A stretch of 64,000 bases of DNA from Mesodorylaimus sp. YZB2_4. Lineage: Eukaryota > Nematoda > Enoplea > Dorylaimida > Dorylaimidae. The stretch covers positions 372,001-436,000 of the forward strand of contig JASANH010000965.1 of the NCBI GenBank assembly GCA_030248295.1, given 5' to 3'. The notes under the pieces were generated by a model. That model did not search any database. It had not been told where the DNA came from and saw only the letters and a program-made list of their open reading frames with translations. Of the stretch, positions 11,827-25,563 are shown in pieces. Every line of letters begins with the position of its first letter. Within the stretch, counting starts at the first letter, position 1. A program made the translations under genes and the position numbers.

Positions 11827-12052
11827 TGCACTGGCACTCAGTCGTGGTCAACAACAACGTCTGCGAAGCGCCGCGGATCAACTACCCCTTGGCATGCAAG
11901 CTGAGCAGTTGCAACAACTTCTGCACGGCGTAGTCCAACGCACTGTCGATGGCGTTGCGACTCGTGACAACGATGACAGGAAGCCATCCTCAATGTTTCC
12001 CCGTCTCGACAAGTGCACTGGGAAGGACGATGCGTTAACCTTCGACATTTAA
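11827..12052 (+). pseudogene. Possible LTR-retroelement gag fragment
   Basis: An open frame reads ALALSRGQQQRLRSAADQ, then MQAEQLQQLLHGVVQRTVDG, then MFPRLDKCTGKDDALTFDI and stop. A Gln-rich coil followed by FPRLD-type sequence resembles the start of retroelement Gag capsid regions. No protease, RT or LTR was found nearby. A SINE-like scrap (GGTGCTCCAAGGGGAGACAC) lies at about 12130. Confidence 0.25.
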
Positions 12053-12224
12053 CAAAGACTTTCACCGCCTGTGGGGCCCGGTTGAGAAACGAAGCAAGCA
12101 GTTAGACCACTGTCTGGACCCTCAAGAAGAGGTGCTCCAAGGGGAGACACGCGCAGGGTGACTGCCATGTGTGCTACTTCTCGTAACTCACAGTAAAGAC
12201 CGTCCTAAGAGACGAATTTGAGAC

Positions 12225-14859
<2,635 letters not shown>

Positions 14860-14869
14860 CTATCAGAGC

Positions 14870-15650
14870 TGTGTCCAATGGTGCTTCGATCTGTGGCTGT
14901 GTAGTGTTCTGTGCAGGAAAGTCTCTGACGATGAGTTGTGGGAAGCGATGCTATGACCAGTGCCTCCCAACGCTTCTTGATGCAGATCCCCAGCAGGTCA
15001 ACAATTATCCCCTAAAAGCTGAACTCACTCACAAAACTTTGACATCGGCTTGGCTTTTCAGCATGGCTTATTTTTAGTCAAATGCATATTCGCTGTGGGG
15101 CCATCCATAAAGGTCGACCGCACAAAATCTCGATTTTTTGACCCTCCTCCCCCCCTGACCGCATGCCGACCAATTATCGCGAACCGCCCCCCCCCCCCCC
15201 CAAAATGGTCGACCACTTCAGCCAGAACCCCCCCCCCCCCCTTCCAAACGCAGTTTTATGACCCCCACCCCCCCCCCCAAAAGCCTCCACAAACTTTTCC
15301 CACAACTTTTCCCCATATTTTGTAAAAGTTTTGCGGGTTGGGCCGCGCCGGCCCAGTTCTCTACGGGACTTCCAATCATATTAGCTGGCAAGCACTCATG
15401 AGATGATAAGCGCGGCTGTGAGGGATAGGTTGGGATCCCAATCCTGATCCTGACATTGAGGCATCGGTATTCTGCTAATAATTATGATATGCATAAGCAT
15501 GGCAGGTACACTCTGATCCATCATATCTGCCATGCAGCAGTAGCGATGAAGAGGCAACAGCAACATCAGCTCAAATCGACAATTATAGCAACACTAATTT
15601 TACATACAGTAGCCTAGGCTGACCTTGCTGGACGAGTATCGAAACTGCGA
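14870..15650. other. Gene-free stretch with long poly-C tracts
   Basis: After the kinase stop the DNA has no supported gene. From about 15140 to 15285 there are three long C runs (10-15 bases) with CCCCACC interruptions. They look like low-complexity satellite and are prone to assembly error. Confidence 0.5.
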
Positions 15651-15652
15651 AT

Positions 15653-15961
15653 GTGCCGTATTTTCTCGAAATCCTCCACCCTCTGCTTATTCTCCCCTGT
15701 CTAGACCCCGATTGAACTTTATTCTCCCCCCCTCTGGAAATCATCCCCCCTCTGCTTATTCTCCCCTGTCTAGACCCCGATTGAACTTTATTCTCCCCCC
15801 TCTGGAAATCATCCCCCCTCTGCTTATTCTCCCCTGTCTAGACCCCGATTGAACTTTATTCTCCCCCTCTGGAAATCATCCCCCCTCTGGTTATTCTCCC
15901 CCGTCTGGGACCCATTTGAAAAAATTTCTCCTGCGGGGAGAATTTCGAGGAAATACGGTAC
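15653..15961. mobile_element. MITE-like element with internal ~70-bp tandem repeats
   Basis: A 309-bp element. The left end reads GTGCCGTATTTTCTCGAAAT (15653 on), and the reverse complement of the right end reads GTACCGTATTTCCTCGAAAT (15961 back), giving ~24-bp terminal inverted repeats with few mismatches. The interior is about four copies of a ~70-bp unit containing TTATTCTCCCCTGTCTAGAC. No coding capacity. No clear target-site duplication was seen. Confidence 0.7.
15700..15905. repeat. Tandem array, ~70-bp unit, three to four copies
   Basis: The pyrimidine-rich unit CTCTGCTTATTCTCCCC...GACCCCGATTGAACTTTATTC...GGAAATCATCCCC repeats almost identically three times, plus one diverged copy. 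It sits wholly inside the inverted-repeat element. Confidence 0.8.
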
Positions 15962-16484
15962 TCATCAATTTCAGCTTATTTATAATGACAAAAAATTACG
16001 CGAGTCTACGGCGGACTTCCAAATTCTTAGAACCCCATCGCGGCTTCAAGTCTCCTCTACACTGACGTCTCGCAGATCCATGCAGGAATCCGCAAGGAAA
16101 TATGTACCGGAACCATGTGGGCTTACGATTGCCGCCTGATTTTTGCACAGGTCCACCTCGAACTGGCAAGTCGCCCAATGACAACACGACAAGGGCCAAT
16201 AAGACACCAGTTTTTCAAATCGATCAAAGCCACCATCTACATTCACAAAAAAACGCTTAACTCCAAATAATATCAAGTAAGCATTCGAACGCAGCCGAAT
16301 TACGTTGGGCTCTACGTGTAATCGCGCGCCTTGTCAAATGTCCCGCGCAGTCGATGGTTGGAAAACAAGGATTCCATTAGCTACTGTACACTTGCACTTC
16401 TCTACGGCATCCCCCCCCCCCCCCAACACCGTGGACTTGATTGTGCGGACATGGGGCCGCTTCGACGTTTCCCACAGCCGCGCA

Positions 16485-17647
16485 ATGCCGAGCCCGCAAC
16501 TGTTTGCCATCGAGTTCGATCGCCCTGATGATTTCGTCTACTTACCAGGCATGGTCCTTTCTGGCAGGGTTATCATTCACCTAGTCGATTCGTATCGAGT
16601 GCGAGGAGTTCGAGTCTCATTCAAGGGCCGAGGCTTAGTGGAATGGACAGAAACATATGGTGAGTAAAGCAGGTCTAATGTGAGTGGGGTGCAGATCAGA
16701 AGTAGAAGTGCGTGCACGTTTTCAATGGGCTCTCTGTGCTTCGTACTGTATGTTCTTTGCAGGAGGCGATAACTCAACAACCACGATTTACAGAGGCGAA
16801 GATATATTCTTTGACCACACGACGACATTGTGGGGTGGACTGCCGGGCACGTTGTCCGATGCTCTCATGCCGAAGGGACAGCACATCTTCACTTTTCTTT
16901 TTCAAATTCCCACTGATCGACCCTTGCCTGGCAGTGTGGAAGTAAAGTACGGGGACATCAAATATTTCGCCCTCGCCCACATCGATCGACCCTCGTTTCG
17001 CTTCGATGACAAAACTGAGAAGTCTTTCATCGTCATGAGCCCATTCGATTTGAACAAGGATCCAATAGCAGCATTGCCTCACATACTTGGCGATGAAAAG
17101 ACAATCTGCTGTTGGTGCTGCGCCTCGGGTAGGATAGGCGCAATGATCAGATTGCCCAAGACTGGATACGTGCCTGGTGAAACGGTGGCCGTATGGGCTG
17201 AAGTGACCAATCACAGCAGAAAGACTGTGGACAGGGTGGGTGTCTTTTTTCTGCGCAATGCTTTTTCTCCGCTTTTTTCTGACAATGCAAAGCTTTATCC
17301 AGGCCACCTTGAAGCTAATTCAAGAGATAAAATTCAATGCATCGAACGGCAGTGGGAATGAGACTGTCTTGATATGTCAAGGATCGAAAAGGCATCTCAT
17401 TCGACCCGGTCAAACGCAAGTGTGGGAAAATGAAGGAATCTTTGTCCCTCCGCTGCCTCCAACGCTGCATGCTTCCGTCTGCGAAGTTATTCAGATCAGC
17501 TATGGCATCGAATTCGAGGTCAGTCCGAGAGGCTGTTCGAGCGCCTTGACTGTTTTTGTTCCCATCATTATTGGAACCATACCGCTTCCTAATGTTACAC
17601 CACCGCCTCCCATTATCGAGTATTCCCGAAGATTTGAGAAAATATAA
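16485..17647 (+). CDS. Arrestin-domain-containing protein, copy 3
   Basis: Three exons (16485-16659, 16763-17235, 17303-17647) encode about 330 residues very close to copy 1: FDRPDDFVYLPGMVLSGRV, GEDIFFDHTTTLWG, FQIPTDRPLPGS, MSPFDLNKDP, CCWCCASGRIG, KTGYVPGETVAVWAEV. Intron 1 sits after WTETYG, as in copy 2, and intron 2 at the shared position. At the C-terminus the paralogous stop TGA has become CGA, so the tail runs past PPPPIIEYS by six residues (RRFEKI) to the next stop. A poly-C run lies about 70 bp before the start. Probably functional. Confidence 0.85.
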
Positions 17648-17649
17648 AG

Positions 17650-18660
17650 AGACTACTTGTTCTTCCTGGAAACGCTTGGTTACCATATTTGGTGCTTTTT
17701 TCACTTCTGCCCGTTACCTCCTGTGTAGACAAGATGACTTGCCTGTGGTGTGGTGTTACTGTAGTCCTGGTAATCTTCTTCTTACTGTGATTATTTCTCG
17801 GGAAGGAAACAAAAATTTTTCTATGACACACATGATTCCACTCTCACTCTCATCCATGAGTCATGATGTAACCACACTACGAATTATAGTGCCGCGCGAG
17901 AAAGATATGCAGCTCTGACCGACGGAAGTTGGTTAGGTGACCAGCGCTTCGAACTTTCTCACATTAGTGCGATTCTTCATTGAATAATTAGGACAAACTG
18001 ACAAGCTGTATGCTCGATATTTCCCTAAATTTTGGATATTCTAGTGTCCTTGTTCTTCTACAATTTTATTTTTCAAAGCATTTTTAAAATATTAAAAATG
18101 ATGGAGTAATAATGGAAAAGAAGTGAGGATAGTGTTAATAGAAAGATAGGATATAGTAATCATGATAATTTATAAACAAAAGCGGAATGGCATATGAAAC
18201 TGATTCACTGACTCGAACAAGCAAAAAACTTACGAGTGCGATATACGAGTAAATCTATGGTGCATAAAAAAGACAAATAAGGGCGCCACTAGAGATCGAA
18301 GTCTGCCGATTTCCTTTAGATACTCAACGGAGGACGAGAGAGAATAAAAGATTTGAAACTCCCAATGAAAGCTTGATATTGTGGCCCTTTCAGCGTATTT
18401 AGATTTGTATACTTATAGACGCGGGTCAGCTTCGACCGAACCAGCGACCGGCCGAGCCAGGACCAACCCGCGTGCCTTGTATCATTCACACTGACTGAGA
18501 GTGCAAAGAAAGAAATGTTATTAGTTAAAATAGCTTCTGGTGAAGACATTCATAAACTAAATCATAGCAGGTACCTCTTGATCTTCACTGCATTCGAACA
18601 AGCTGTTGACATTTGCTACAACTTTTCTGGTCTAGCTTGACTAGCGGCAAGAAACCTGTG
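17650..18660. other. Intergenic stretch, nothing recognised
   Basis: AT-rich, with no exon supported on either strand. Confidence 0.4.
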
Positions 18661-18669
18661 GTTTATTTC

Positions 18670-18765
18670 GATCCTGGTTCAGTCCTGGTCTGGTCCTGGT
18701 TCGGTTCTGGTTCGGCCAGTTCGGTCCAGTTCAGTCCTGGTTCGGGTCCTGGTTCGGCTACAATA
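18670..18765. repeat. Short tandem repeat based on TCCTGGTTCGG
   Basis: Roughly nine degenerate copies of an 8-11 bp GGTTC/CCTGG unit (TCCTGGTTCAG, TCCTGGTCTGG, TTCTGGTTCGG and similar). Confidence 0.75.
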
Positions 18766-18959
18766 GCCGATTCGGTCAAACTTAGGGCGCGGGCGGAAAA
18801 CGAAACAACATTTACGGGATGACTGAAATCTAAAGATCCCAACAATGCAACGTCAAATGAAATAGATATACTATCATAAAACTTTAGCAGTTGCTCTTCT
18901 AATTTGGCCCAAAATCGACAACATTCACGGTAAAAGAAAAAATGACTACAGTTAAAGGA

Positions 18960-19275
18960 CTTAAGGTAACTGATAGCTCATCACAAAACAAAATTTTCTG
19001 ATTCTGATAGCTTCCGAAAATAAAGGTAACCCCTGAATTGGTATCAGTCTATCGAGCAGCTTCCACTGAAAATTGTAGTGCCAGGGAGGGATTTTTAGTC
19101 TCGATAGCAGCCGCAAAAAAGGAAGGATGTCATCCAAACAAAGGTCTCGCACCCAGGATTGATTACAGGTGGGCATTTGATGCGCATTGAAGGATATAAG
19201 TGCGTAGAAGATCCTACTTTTTGCTCCCTTCAAAGATAAGAAATTAGAACGCTGCGGATTAATAAACATGGGATT
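18960..19275 (-). mobile_element. Possible LINE C-terminal relic (zf-RVT-like)
   Basis: A minus-strand open frame carries WHYNFQWKLLDRLIPIQGLP followed by SEAIRIRKFCF. This resembles the zinc-binding-like region after LINE reverse transcriptases, where a W..L...LPT..L pattern precedes a cysteine cluster. The expected second Cys and His are not seen. Weak support. Confidence 0.3.
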
Positions 19276-19653
19276 GGAGGGAGGTGAAATCTAGATCTCT
19301 CGACTCCCTACACCCATCTTCGACAATTTTCAAAATTTGTGACACCAAGATGAAGATGACAGCCAGGAAATCGCCAGTGTTGCGAATGGGTCTACTGGAT
19401 CTGAATACACAGAAAAACACGCAATCCCAAGTAAGTATCCGATGCAGCCTTACCTAGCACTTCGCCCGATCAAATATCTCGCGCAGGTGGGCTGATTTGG
19501 GATAAAAATCGGCATTTACTGTAAATTAACCGCACCACTGTACTGTATACTTTCACAAAACCGCTGCTCGCTGCAAATATTGTCGGACCAATACTTATGT
19601 AAACCGTACTGGAAGACAGTGGGTCGCTTTCGACCTAACCCCACAGCCGTGCA

Positions 19654-20960
19654 ATGTCTAACCTGCAACTGATCGCCATCGAGTTTGATCACCCTGATGA
19701 TTTCGTCTACTCCCCCGGAATGGTCCTCTCAGGCAGGGATCATTCACCTAATCGATTCGTATCGAGTGCGAGGAGTGCGAGTCACATTCAAGGGCCATGC
19801 TTGCGCGCACTGGATTGATATGAACCACCACATTGGCGAAAACGTATTCCTCGACCACACAACGACATTGTGGGGTGGACCACTGGGTACGTCGTCCGAC
19901 ATCCTCATGCCCAAGGGACAGCACGTCTTCAGTTTTAGTTTTCCAATTCCGACTTATCGACCCTTGCCAAGCACTGCTAAAGTGCCGTCTGGGTATTTCG
20001 AATATTTCGCCCTCGCCCACATCGATCGACCCACGCTTAATTTCGACGACAAATGTAAAAAGCATTTTATTGTCCTGAGCTCATATGTACGATTTGAACA
20101 AGGATCCAATAGCAGCATTGCCTCGCATACTTATCGATGTAAAGACAATCTGCTGTTGGTGCTGCGCCTCGGGTAGGATTGGCGTAACGATCAAATTGCC
20201 CAAAACTTGGTATGTGCCTGGCGAAATGGTGATCTTGTGAGCCGAAGTGACAAATCACAGCACGAAGACTGTGGAAGAGGTGAGAAATATTTTTTGTTTG
20301 GCTTGGAAAACTGAGGTATTGCTTCCTTCAGACTCTTCGACTCACAGGTCCATCATGTACTATACAGGAGCTGGTTTTAACAAAAGCAAAAATTTTTAAA
20401 TTTCCCTCATCTTTTTTTAGTGAGAATCAGCCTGAAATATTAATCCTCGATTTTCACATAAAAGGATACACTTAAAAGCATGATTATTATCGAAATTGTT
20501 TTTCTCTTCCACCGTCGCCTGGTAGCAGTTAGGTGGATTGACCCCTCCCCTGATTCCCCAAGGCGGCAACTCCTATTGGCAGTCCCTATTTCATCATACT
20601 GTAGCTGAGGGAACTAACAATAAGTTGTATTTGCATTTGCGATGAATGCATCTTTTTTAGGTCACAGTGAAACTTGTTCAACAAATCATATACAAAGATT
20701 TACTCAGTGGTCACACTGAATCTGTGGAGCTCGATAAAGTGTCAAAGTTAGACCTCATTCAATCTGGAAAGACGCAAGTTTGGGAAAACGAAGGCCTTAT
20801 GGTCCCTCCGCTGCCACCGACTCTACGGGCTCCTGCATGTGAGATGATTGAAATCGGCTACAGCATCAACTTCCAGGTCAAAGCAAGAGGATGCTCGAGT
20901 GCGCTAACTCCAAGTGCCCATTATTATTGGAATCGTACCACTTTCTAATGCTGCTGAGTG
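19654..20960 (+). pseudogene. Arrestin-domain protein, copy 4 (pseudogene)
   Basis: Clearly homologous to copies 1-3, starting MSNLQLIAIEFDHPDDFVY at 19654. It is broken in several places. A 2-bp deletion near 19738 follows GMVLSG, about 4 bp are inserted near 20083 in the MSPYDLNKD region, a TGA replaces the tryptophan codon of VAVWAEV near 20236, and a frameshift before the C-terminus replaces the PLPNV...KYS tail. The last exon begins near 20662 after a ~380-bp intron. Like copy 1 it lacks intron 1. The several independent lesions argue for real decay rather than one sequencing error. Confidence 0.85.
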
Positions 20961-22290
20961 AAATGCTTTATTCATCTGAAGCATTCACATGAATGAAAGT
21001 GATTAATTGACCTTGCTCGAAGAAATAATATCTTCGTGCTTGTTCTATGCTTTGTGCCAGCTATACTACTGTAGTCTGCCTCTCTGTGCGAGTAGTGCGC
21101 ACTGATTGTGCAGTGTCCACTCAAATTTTTTTATACGCTGCTGAAGTGAAGGCGGACGATGCTCCCAGCTGCTGGCTCCGTGGAGAGCCTTAATGTCAAG
21201 GCCTATCTGATTAACGAACATAGCAGCGTAGTTTTCGCGGAGAAATTGCAACTTTGTGCAATAGCTTCGTCCCCGCGAAACAGGTTCTTGTGGCTGCACA
21301 CTGAACCAGCTGCGTTGTGATGTGAAAGTTTTAGTCAATCCAGCATCCCAGGTACCGAAAAAACTTGAGCATTGAGCGGATGCTGAACCATGCAGTCTTT
21401 CGTTGTGTTTGGCTTCTTGACTCAAATCTGTGCTATATCTCAATTTTATGTCAAAACAGGCGGCTTTAAAGTTTCTTGGCTATTCTTTTGTGAGACTTTA
21501 TACAGACTGTGGTGATCATGTTTTGCCATAGGCTACGTGGGGCCCCTGAAAAGTCAAGTGCATAGGGGGCTCCTCGATTACTCAAATACGAATCGCCAAG
21601 CAACGTATGATCAAAGGCTTTGGATTAGTAAAATTTCGATTCCATTATGGCAAAGTGTACTCGAGAATTCCAAAACGTCCTGTCAAAACTGTCTATTCGG
21701 CCTTGAATGATCCATAGCGACACTCAGAACATAAGCGGATTAGCTTGCAGTATTTCGAGCGCACATTTACAGAAGTGCCTATTATTGGGTCTGTGCTACT
21801 GTAGTACCTTCTGTATGTAGGCCCAGTTGGAGACCTACAGTGCAATAATTACCCCATTCGGATACCCCATGTGTTAAATTTAATGGTCAGGAGTGGATGC
21901 GCGAGGGGGGTATATTTTGCGAAGGGAGGAAGTGGATGTGCGAGGTGGGTGAAATAATGCGAAGATTTAGTTGTATTACCTGTAGAACTCACATTTCGCA
22001 TAATAACTTTCCTTTAGGCAATAGACGAGTAGACTTAGGGAGCATCTCATACAATACGTTGAAGCTGCGTGAGTACATCGCCATTCGCCAAAGCAAGGGA
22101 TCCAAAAGCGTGAGCCCGCATCAATCGTATGGAGACAGAGAAAGGACATTCCGATTGCTGTACTGTAGGCGCAAAGGAAGATTCCAGGAAGTAAGAAACG
22201 CTTTACATTTCCCAACCACCACTCGAGGAAGCTAGAATGCAAGCCGTAGGGTGGGAGACAGGTTGGTGGTGGTGGTACTCGCTGTTTCCA
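20960..22290. other. Intergenic stretch between arrestin copies 4 and 5
   Basis: No gene supported. It contains an imperfect two-copy repeat at 21892-21965 (GTGGATGCGCGAGG.../GTGGATGTGCGAGG..., unit ~37 bp). A minus-strand 125-codon open frame (21066-21443) has no recognisable features. Confidence 0.4.
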
Positions 22291-22300
22291 CAGCCACGCA

Positions 22301-22476
22301 ATGCCGAACCCGCAGCTATTCGCCATCGAGTTCGATCGTCCTGATGATTTGGTCTACGTACCTGCAATGGTCCTTTCTAGCAGATTTATCATTTACCTAG
22401 TCGATTCGTATCGAGTGCGAGGAGTACGGGTCTCGTTCAAGGGCCGAGGTTTAGTGCAATGGACAGAATCACAGTA
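22301..22476 (+). pseudogene. Arrestin-domain protein, copy 5 (exon 1 only)
   Basis: MPNPQLFAIEFDRPDDLVYV through GVRVSFKGRGLVQWTES is an intact first exon nearly identical to copies 1 and 3. A GTATAA possible donor lies at the same place as intron 1 of copies 2 and 3. I find no second-lobe exons before the globin gene, so this is a truncated duplicate. Substitutions SGRV to SSRF and VPGM to VPAM suggest relaxed constraint. Confidence 0.8.
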
Positions 22477-22479
22477 TAA

Positions 22480-23770
22480 GCAGCATAAATTTAAGTTACA
22501 TAAGTTTAAGACAGCATAAGTTTCTCGACTAGCATCTAGCGTCGTGAAAAAGCCACCACGAATCAGCAGTAGCACTCACTGGTCATTGTGCGCTGTGAGC
22601 TTCGTTTATGCTCACTACATGCCATGGTTATGTGTGCCACCTTGTCATCGTGGAGGTCACTGCTTGCGCCATGACCTTATTCCAAGCCTGACATCATTTT
22701 GACACTTCTTTCCCAATACCATACTAGTGACATAGGTACCTAGAAGAGCGAGAATGAAAAATCAGTGCGCACATGTGATTATGTTATAATATTGGCCAAT
22801 AGCGTACGGTAGAATGGGAATGGGCACGATTTGTGGACTCTCATGTTTTTTTATATACAGCATAGGATTTCGAGTGTGGATGAATTTTTTAGATTATCCT
22901 GGTGCCATTATTTCTGATTCATCAGGCTCCGCAAACCAAAAGCCTTGAAAACCGCCTATTTGACAAATTCACTCCTCCTAGTTGCCTGCGAAAAGCTGTT
23001 TTCCAGTTAGCTGGTCAACATATTCTCGGCTACGTATTCCTGATAAGGGATGATGTATTGGTTGTCACGACCTGGTGTGTATGGAATGCTGGTCGAATCC
23101 CCAGGACGCATTGATCCTTGCCAGTTTCCATTCGAGGCGCATGTTATTTCAGTTCGTGCACTGGCTTATATGGCATTATTGCAATGAGGCAAACACGCTG
23201 TAGGGTTTCACTTTAGCTCTTAATTTATCAATGTCAATGGAAAAAGGCGTGCACCTGGGCGGATGCTGATTTTCTGGGAGTAATGACGATGGACAGACTT
23301 GATCATTCGTCATTAACCATTCACCAACCGACTTTTATTTCCTGAGTCAAACAATGCCACTTTGACAACTGACGGTCCGAATTCAAAGTGCTCCTATTTC
23401 CAAATTCGACGTTGGTGTCACATTTCGATGGAAGGAACAGCAGCTTCTGTGAAAGAAAGATGCCGTCTAAAATGGGCGACATTTTTCTGTTCGAGCTAAC
23501 ATAGAACGATGCTTTGCACTTTTGAAAAGCCATAAATTTTTCTTTGACGTCAACAACGAAACATACGAGTTCGTCTTCTCCACCATCTTTTGACTGAAAC
23601 GAACTTCGCTTGTCGTGTGTTTCCTTTACCATTTCCGCCTTTTGAAGAAAGAGAAAAATCAAAGCCACCACCCACTGCTTCATCCGAGTTGTGACTGCGT
23701 GCAGCTGTGGCGGCCTGGACGAAAACAAAGTCTATTCATGTCCTCTCATTCTAGTTTCTTCTGAGCTTAA
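22480..23770. other. Intergenic stretch upstream of the globin gene
   Basis: No gene supported. It may contain the globin promoter. Confidence 0.35.
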
Positions 23771-23774
23771 GCAC

Positions 23775-24914
23775 ATGGGCAATTCTTCCAGAAAAAATTC
23801 GAAATCTTCATCCGAAACTTCCAAGTTGGCCAGTCCAAATTGGACAAGGCGTACTAGATCGGACGATGATGACGTGCCGGAACAGGATTTGAATGAGAAT
23901 ATGGAAGAAGATTTCGAAGAGGATGAGGACGATGACGAACAGCAAATGAGCCATTGGCGTCAGAAGGTCAAGACCACATCGCCTTTCCTTCAGTCGCGAC
24001 CACATCGACGGGATCGACGTCAGCTCTCGTGCCCGTCCACACAACTTAATCCCGGCTCGTCCTCATCGGTCGTCGATCTAATCTCGATGGAGGAAGAGGA
24101 TAAAATGGAGGCTAGGCAACGTTCGAAGAGTATTAATGTTCGTAAAATGCCTCCAATCAAGACTGCTCATAACATTCCATCCAAACAGGGCACACCATCG
24201 AATCGTCGTCGTCGAGCCAGCGAGTCACCGGCCATCGGTCCCAGGCATTCGCAACAACAGAATGGTAGCGCAGCTAGTGGCGACTTGCAATTGACCATGG
24301 CTCAAATTAATTTAGTTCGTAAATTATGGCCACACGTTCGGGTTCAAGGCGAGAATGGACCGGGTATTTCCATTTTACGTCAACACTTATTTTTTCGATG
24401 CCCAGCTATCAGGCAATTATTCGCCACTGATTTGGATGGAACTCAATCAGAAATGTTCTATCACAGGAGACTGATGACTCACGCCGAAGCCCTGAGTGAA
24501 TTATTGGATGAACTAGTCAATAATTTGGAACGATCACACATTGTCAAGGAGAAATTGAGAAATTGGGGTCGACTTCACGCTAATCTTAGACACATCGGAT
24601 TCACATCAGCTTTTTGGGATCGATTCGCCGAGTCATTGAACGATTGCACACTGACTTGGTGCCAGAAGGCACAGCGGTGTTTCGATGCTCAAGTGGCCTG
24701 GACAACGATCGCGTTGTACATTACTGAACAATTGAAAGATGGATATTATGCTGAATGTAGGCAATTGAGGAAACACGCTTATGCAAATGCAAAGTCTCAA
24801 AGTCAGACGACCAGCAGCAGTGATCACGGGGAAGGGGGCGCGGGTCAGAACGACCAGGCCGCAACCAGTGCAGAGTACGTGGACGATGATCGAGATAGCG
24901 ACAGTCCTCGATGA
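23775..24914 (+). CDS. Globin with long N-terminal extension, possibly myristoylated
   Basis: Intronless ORF of about 379 residues from the ATG at 23775. The start gives MGNSSRKNSKSS, which fits an N-myristoylation signal (Gly2, Ser5/6, then basic residues), so I prefer it to the upstream ATG at 23691. About 170 residues of charged, low-complexity sequence follow (EEDFEEDEDDDEQQ, SNRRRRASES), then a globin domain from LTMAQINLVRKLWPHV to about LKDGYYAECRQ. FATDLD lies in the CD region, THAEALSELLDELV is a plausible E helix with His, and WGRLHANLRHIG is a plausible F helix with the proximal His. The tail is acidic and Ser/Gly-rich. Extended, membrane-tethered globins are known in nematodes and are usually linked to redox sensing rather than oxygen transport. 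AATAAA near 24958 gives a polyadenylation signal. Confidence 0.8.
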   Translation: MGNSSRKNSKSSSETSKLASPNWTRRTRSDDDDVPEQDLNENMEEDFEEDEDDDEQQMSHWRQKVKTTSPFLQSRPHRRDRRQLSCPSTQLNPGSSSSVVDLISMEEEDKMEARQRSKSINVRKMPPIKTAHNIPSKQGTPSNRRRRASESPAIGPRHSQQQNGSAASGDLQLTMAQINLVRKLWPHVRVQGENGPGISILRQHLFFRCPAIRQLFATDLDGTQSEMFYHRRLMTHAEALSELLDELVNNLERSHIVKEKLRNWGRLHANLRHIGFTSAFWDRFAESLNDCTLTWCQKAQRCFDAQVAWTTIALYITEQLKDGYYAECRQLRKHAYANAKSQSQTTSSSDHGEGGAGQNDQAATSAEYVDDDRDSDSPR

Positions 24915-24957
24915 TCCTCTGTGTGTCCTGTCCATGCAGAGCATAAAACGTTGTTCA

Positions 24958-24963
24958 ATAAAT
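24958..24963 (+). terminator. Polyadenylation signal of the globin gene
   Basis: AATAAA 44 bp after the globin stop. Confidence 0.6.
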
Positions 24964-24969
24964 GCAGCC

Positions 24970-25560
24970 ATGCCTTGGTGTGTCTTTTCAAGTTGGAGCC
25001 CAGCACCTCGCTGGACTCGACGGGCAAAGTGCGAGGTAGCAAGGGTTTAGTTAAGCCCTCTCGAGCAGACTTGTCTCGAGAACTCCTTCTGCCACCGCTG
25101 ACTCAAAGGCAAAACGACTGACAGCTGGAACGCGGTGTCTGAGATGCTACCTCTAACCAGCCAATTGACTAGCAGCTGTCTCTCGCTCTTTGACATCGTT
25201 TAAAAGTTTTTTCGTTTTTGAGAGAGTCACATTTTTAATTTCTTCTTCTCCTTAAAAAAAGACTAAAAAGTGGTCGGCCTATCCTTCACGATCAGGCCAA
25301 CACAGGCGAATTTTCAGACATGAAAAATTGAATTTCGCGCTGTCTGCTATACGTCTTCTTACTGCACCGAATGTGCGCGCAGTGGTTGACGAATCGGCTG
25401 GATGGATTTGGATTTGGATTTGGATTTTGTTTTGTTTGTGCAAATCACTCTGCTTGCGTATTTGTTTTCTTTCGGTTCGTTTGGCTCTTTTGAGAATTGT
25501 GGCATATTTATCGGTGCTTTCTTGATTCGTCACTTTTAAACCTCGCAAATATCATTTTTA
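24970..25560. other. Globin-septin intergenic region
   Basis: No gene supported. It contains a short GGATTT repeat near 25403-25426, close to the septin start, and probably holds the septin promoter. Confidence 0.4.
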
Positions 25561-25563
25561 ATA

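Noticed and set aside
18670..18765. CRISPR-like short repeats
   Set aside because: Degenerate 8-11 bp units with no spacers, in a eukaryotic genome; a simple tandem repeat.
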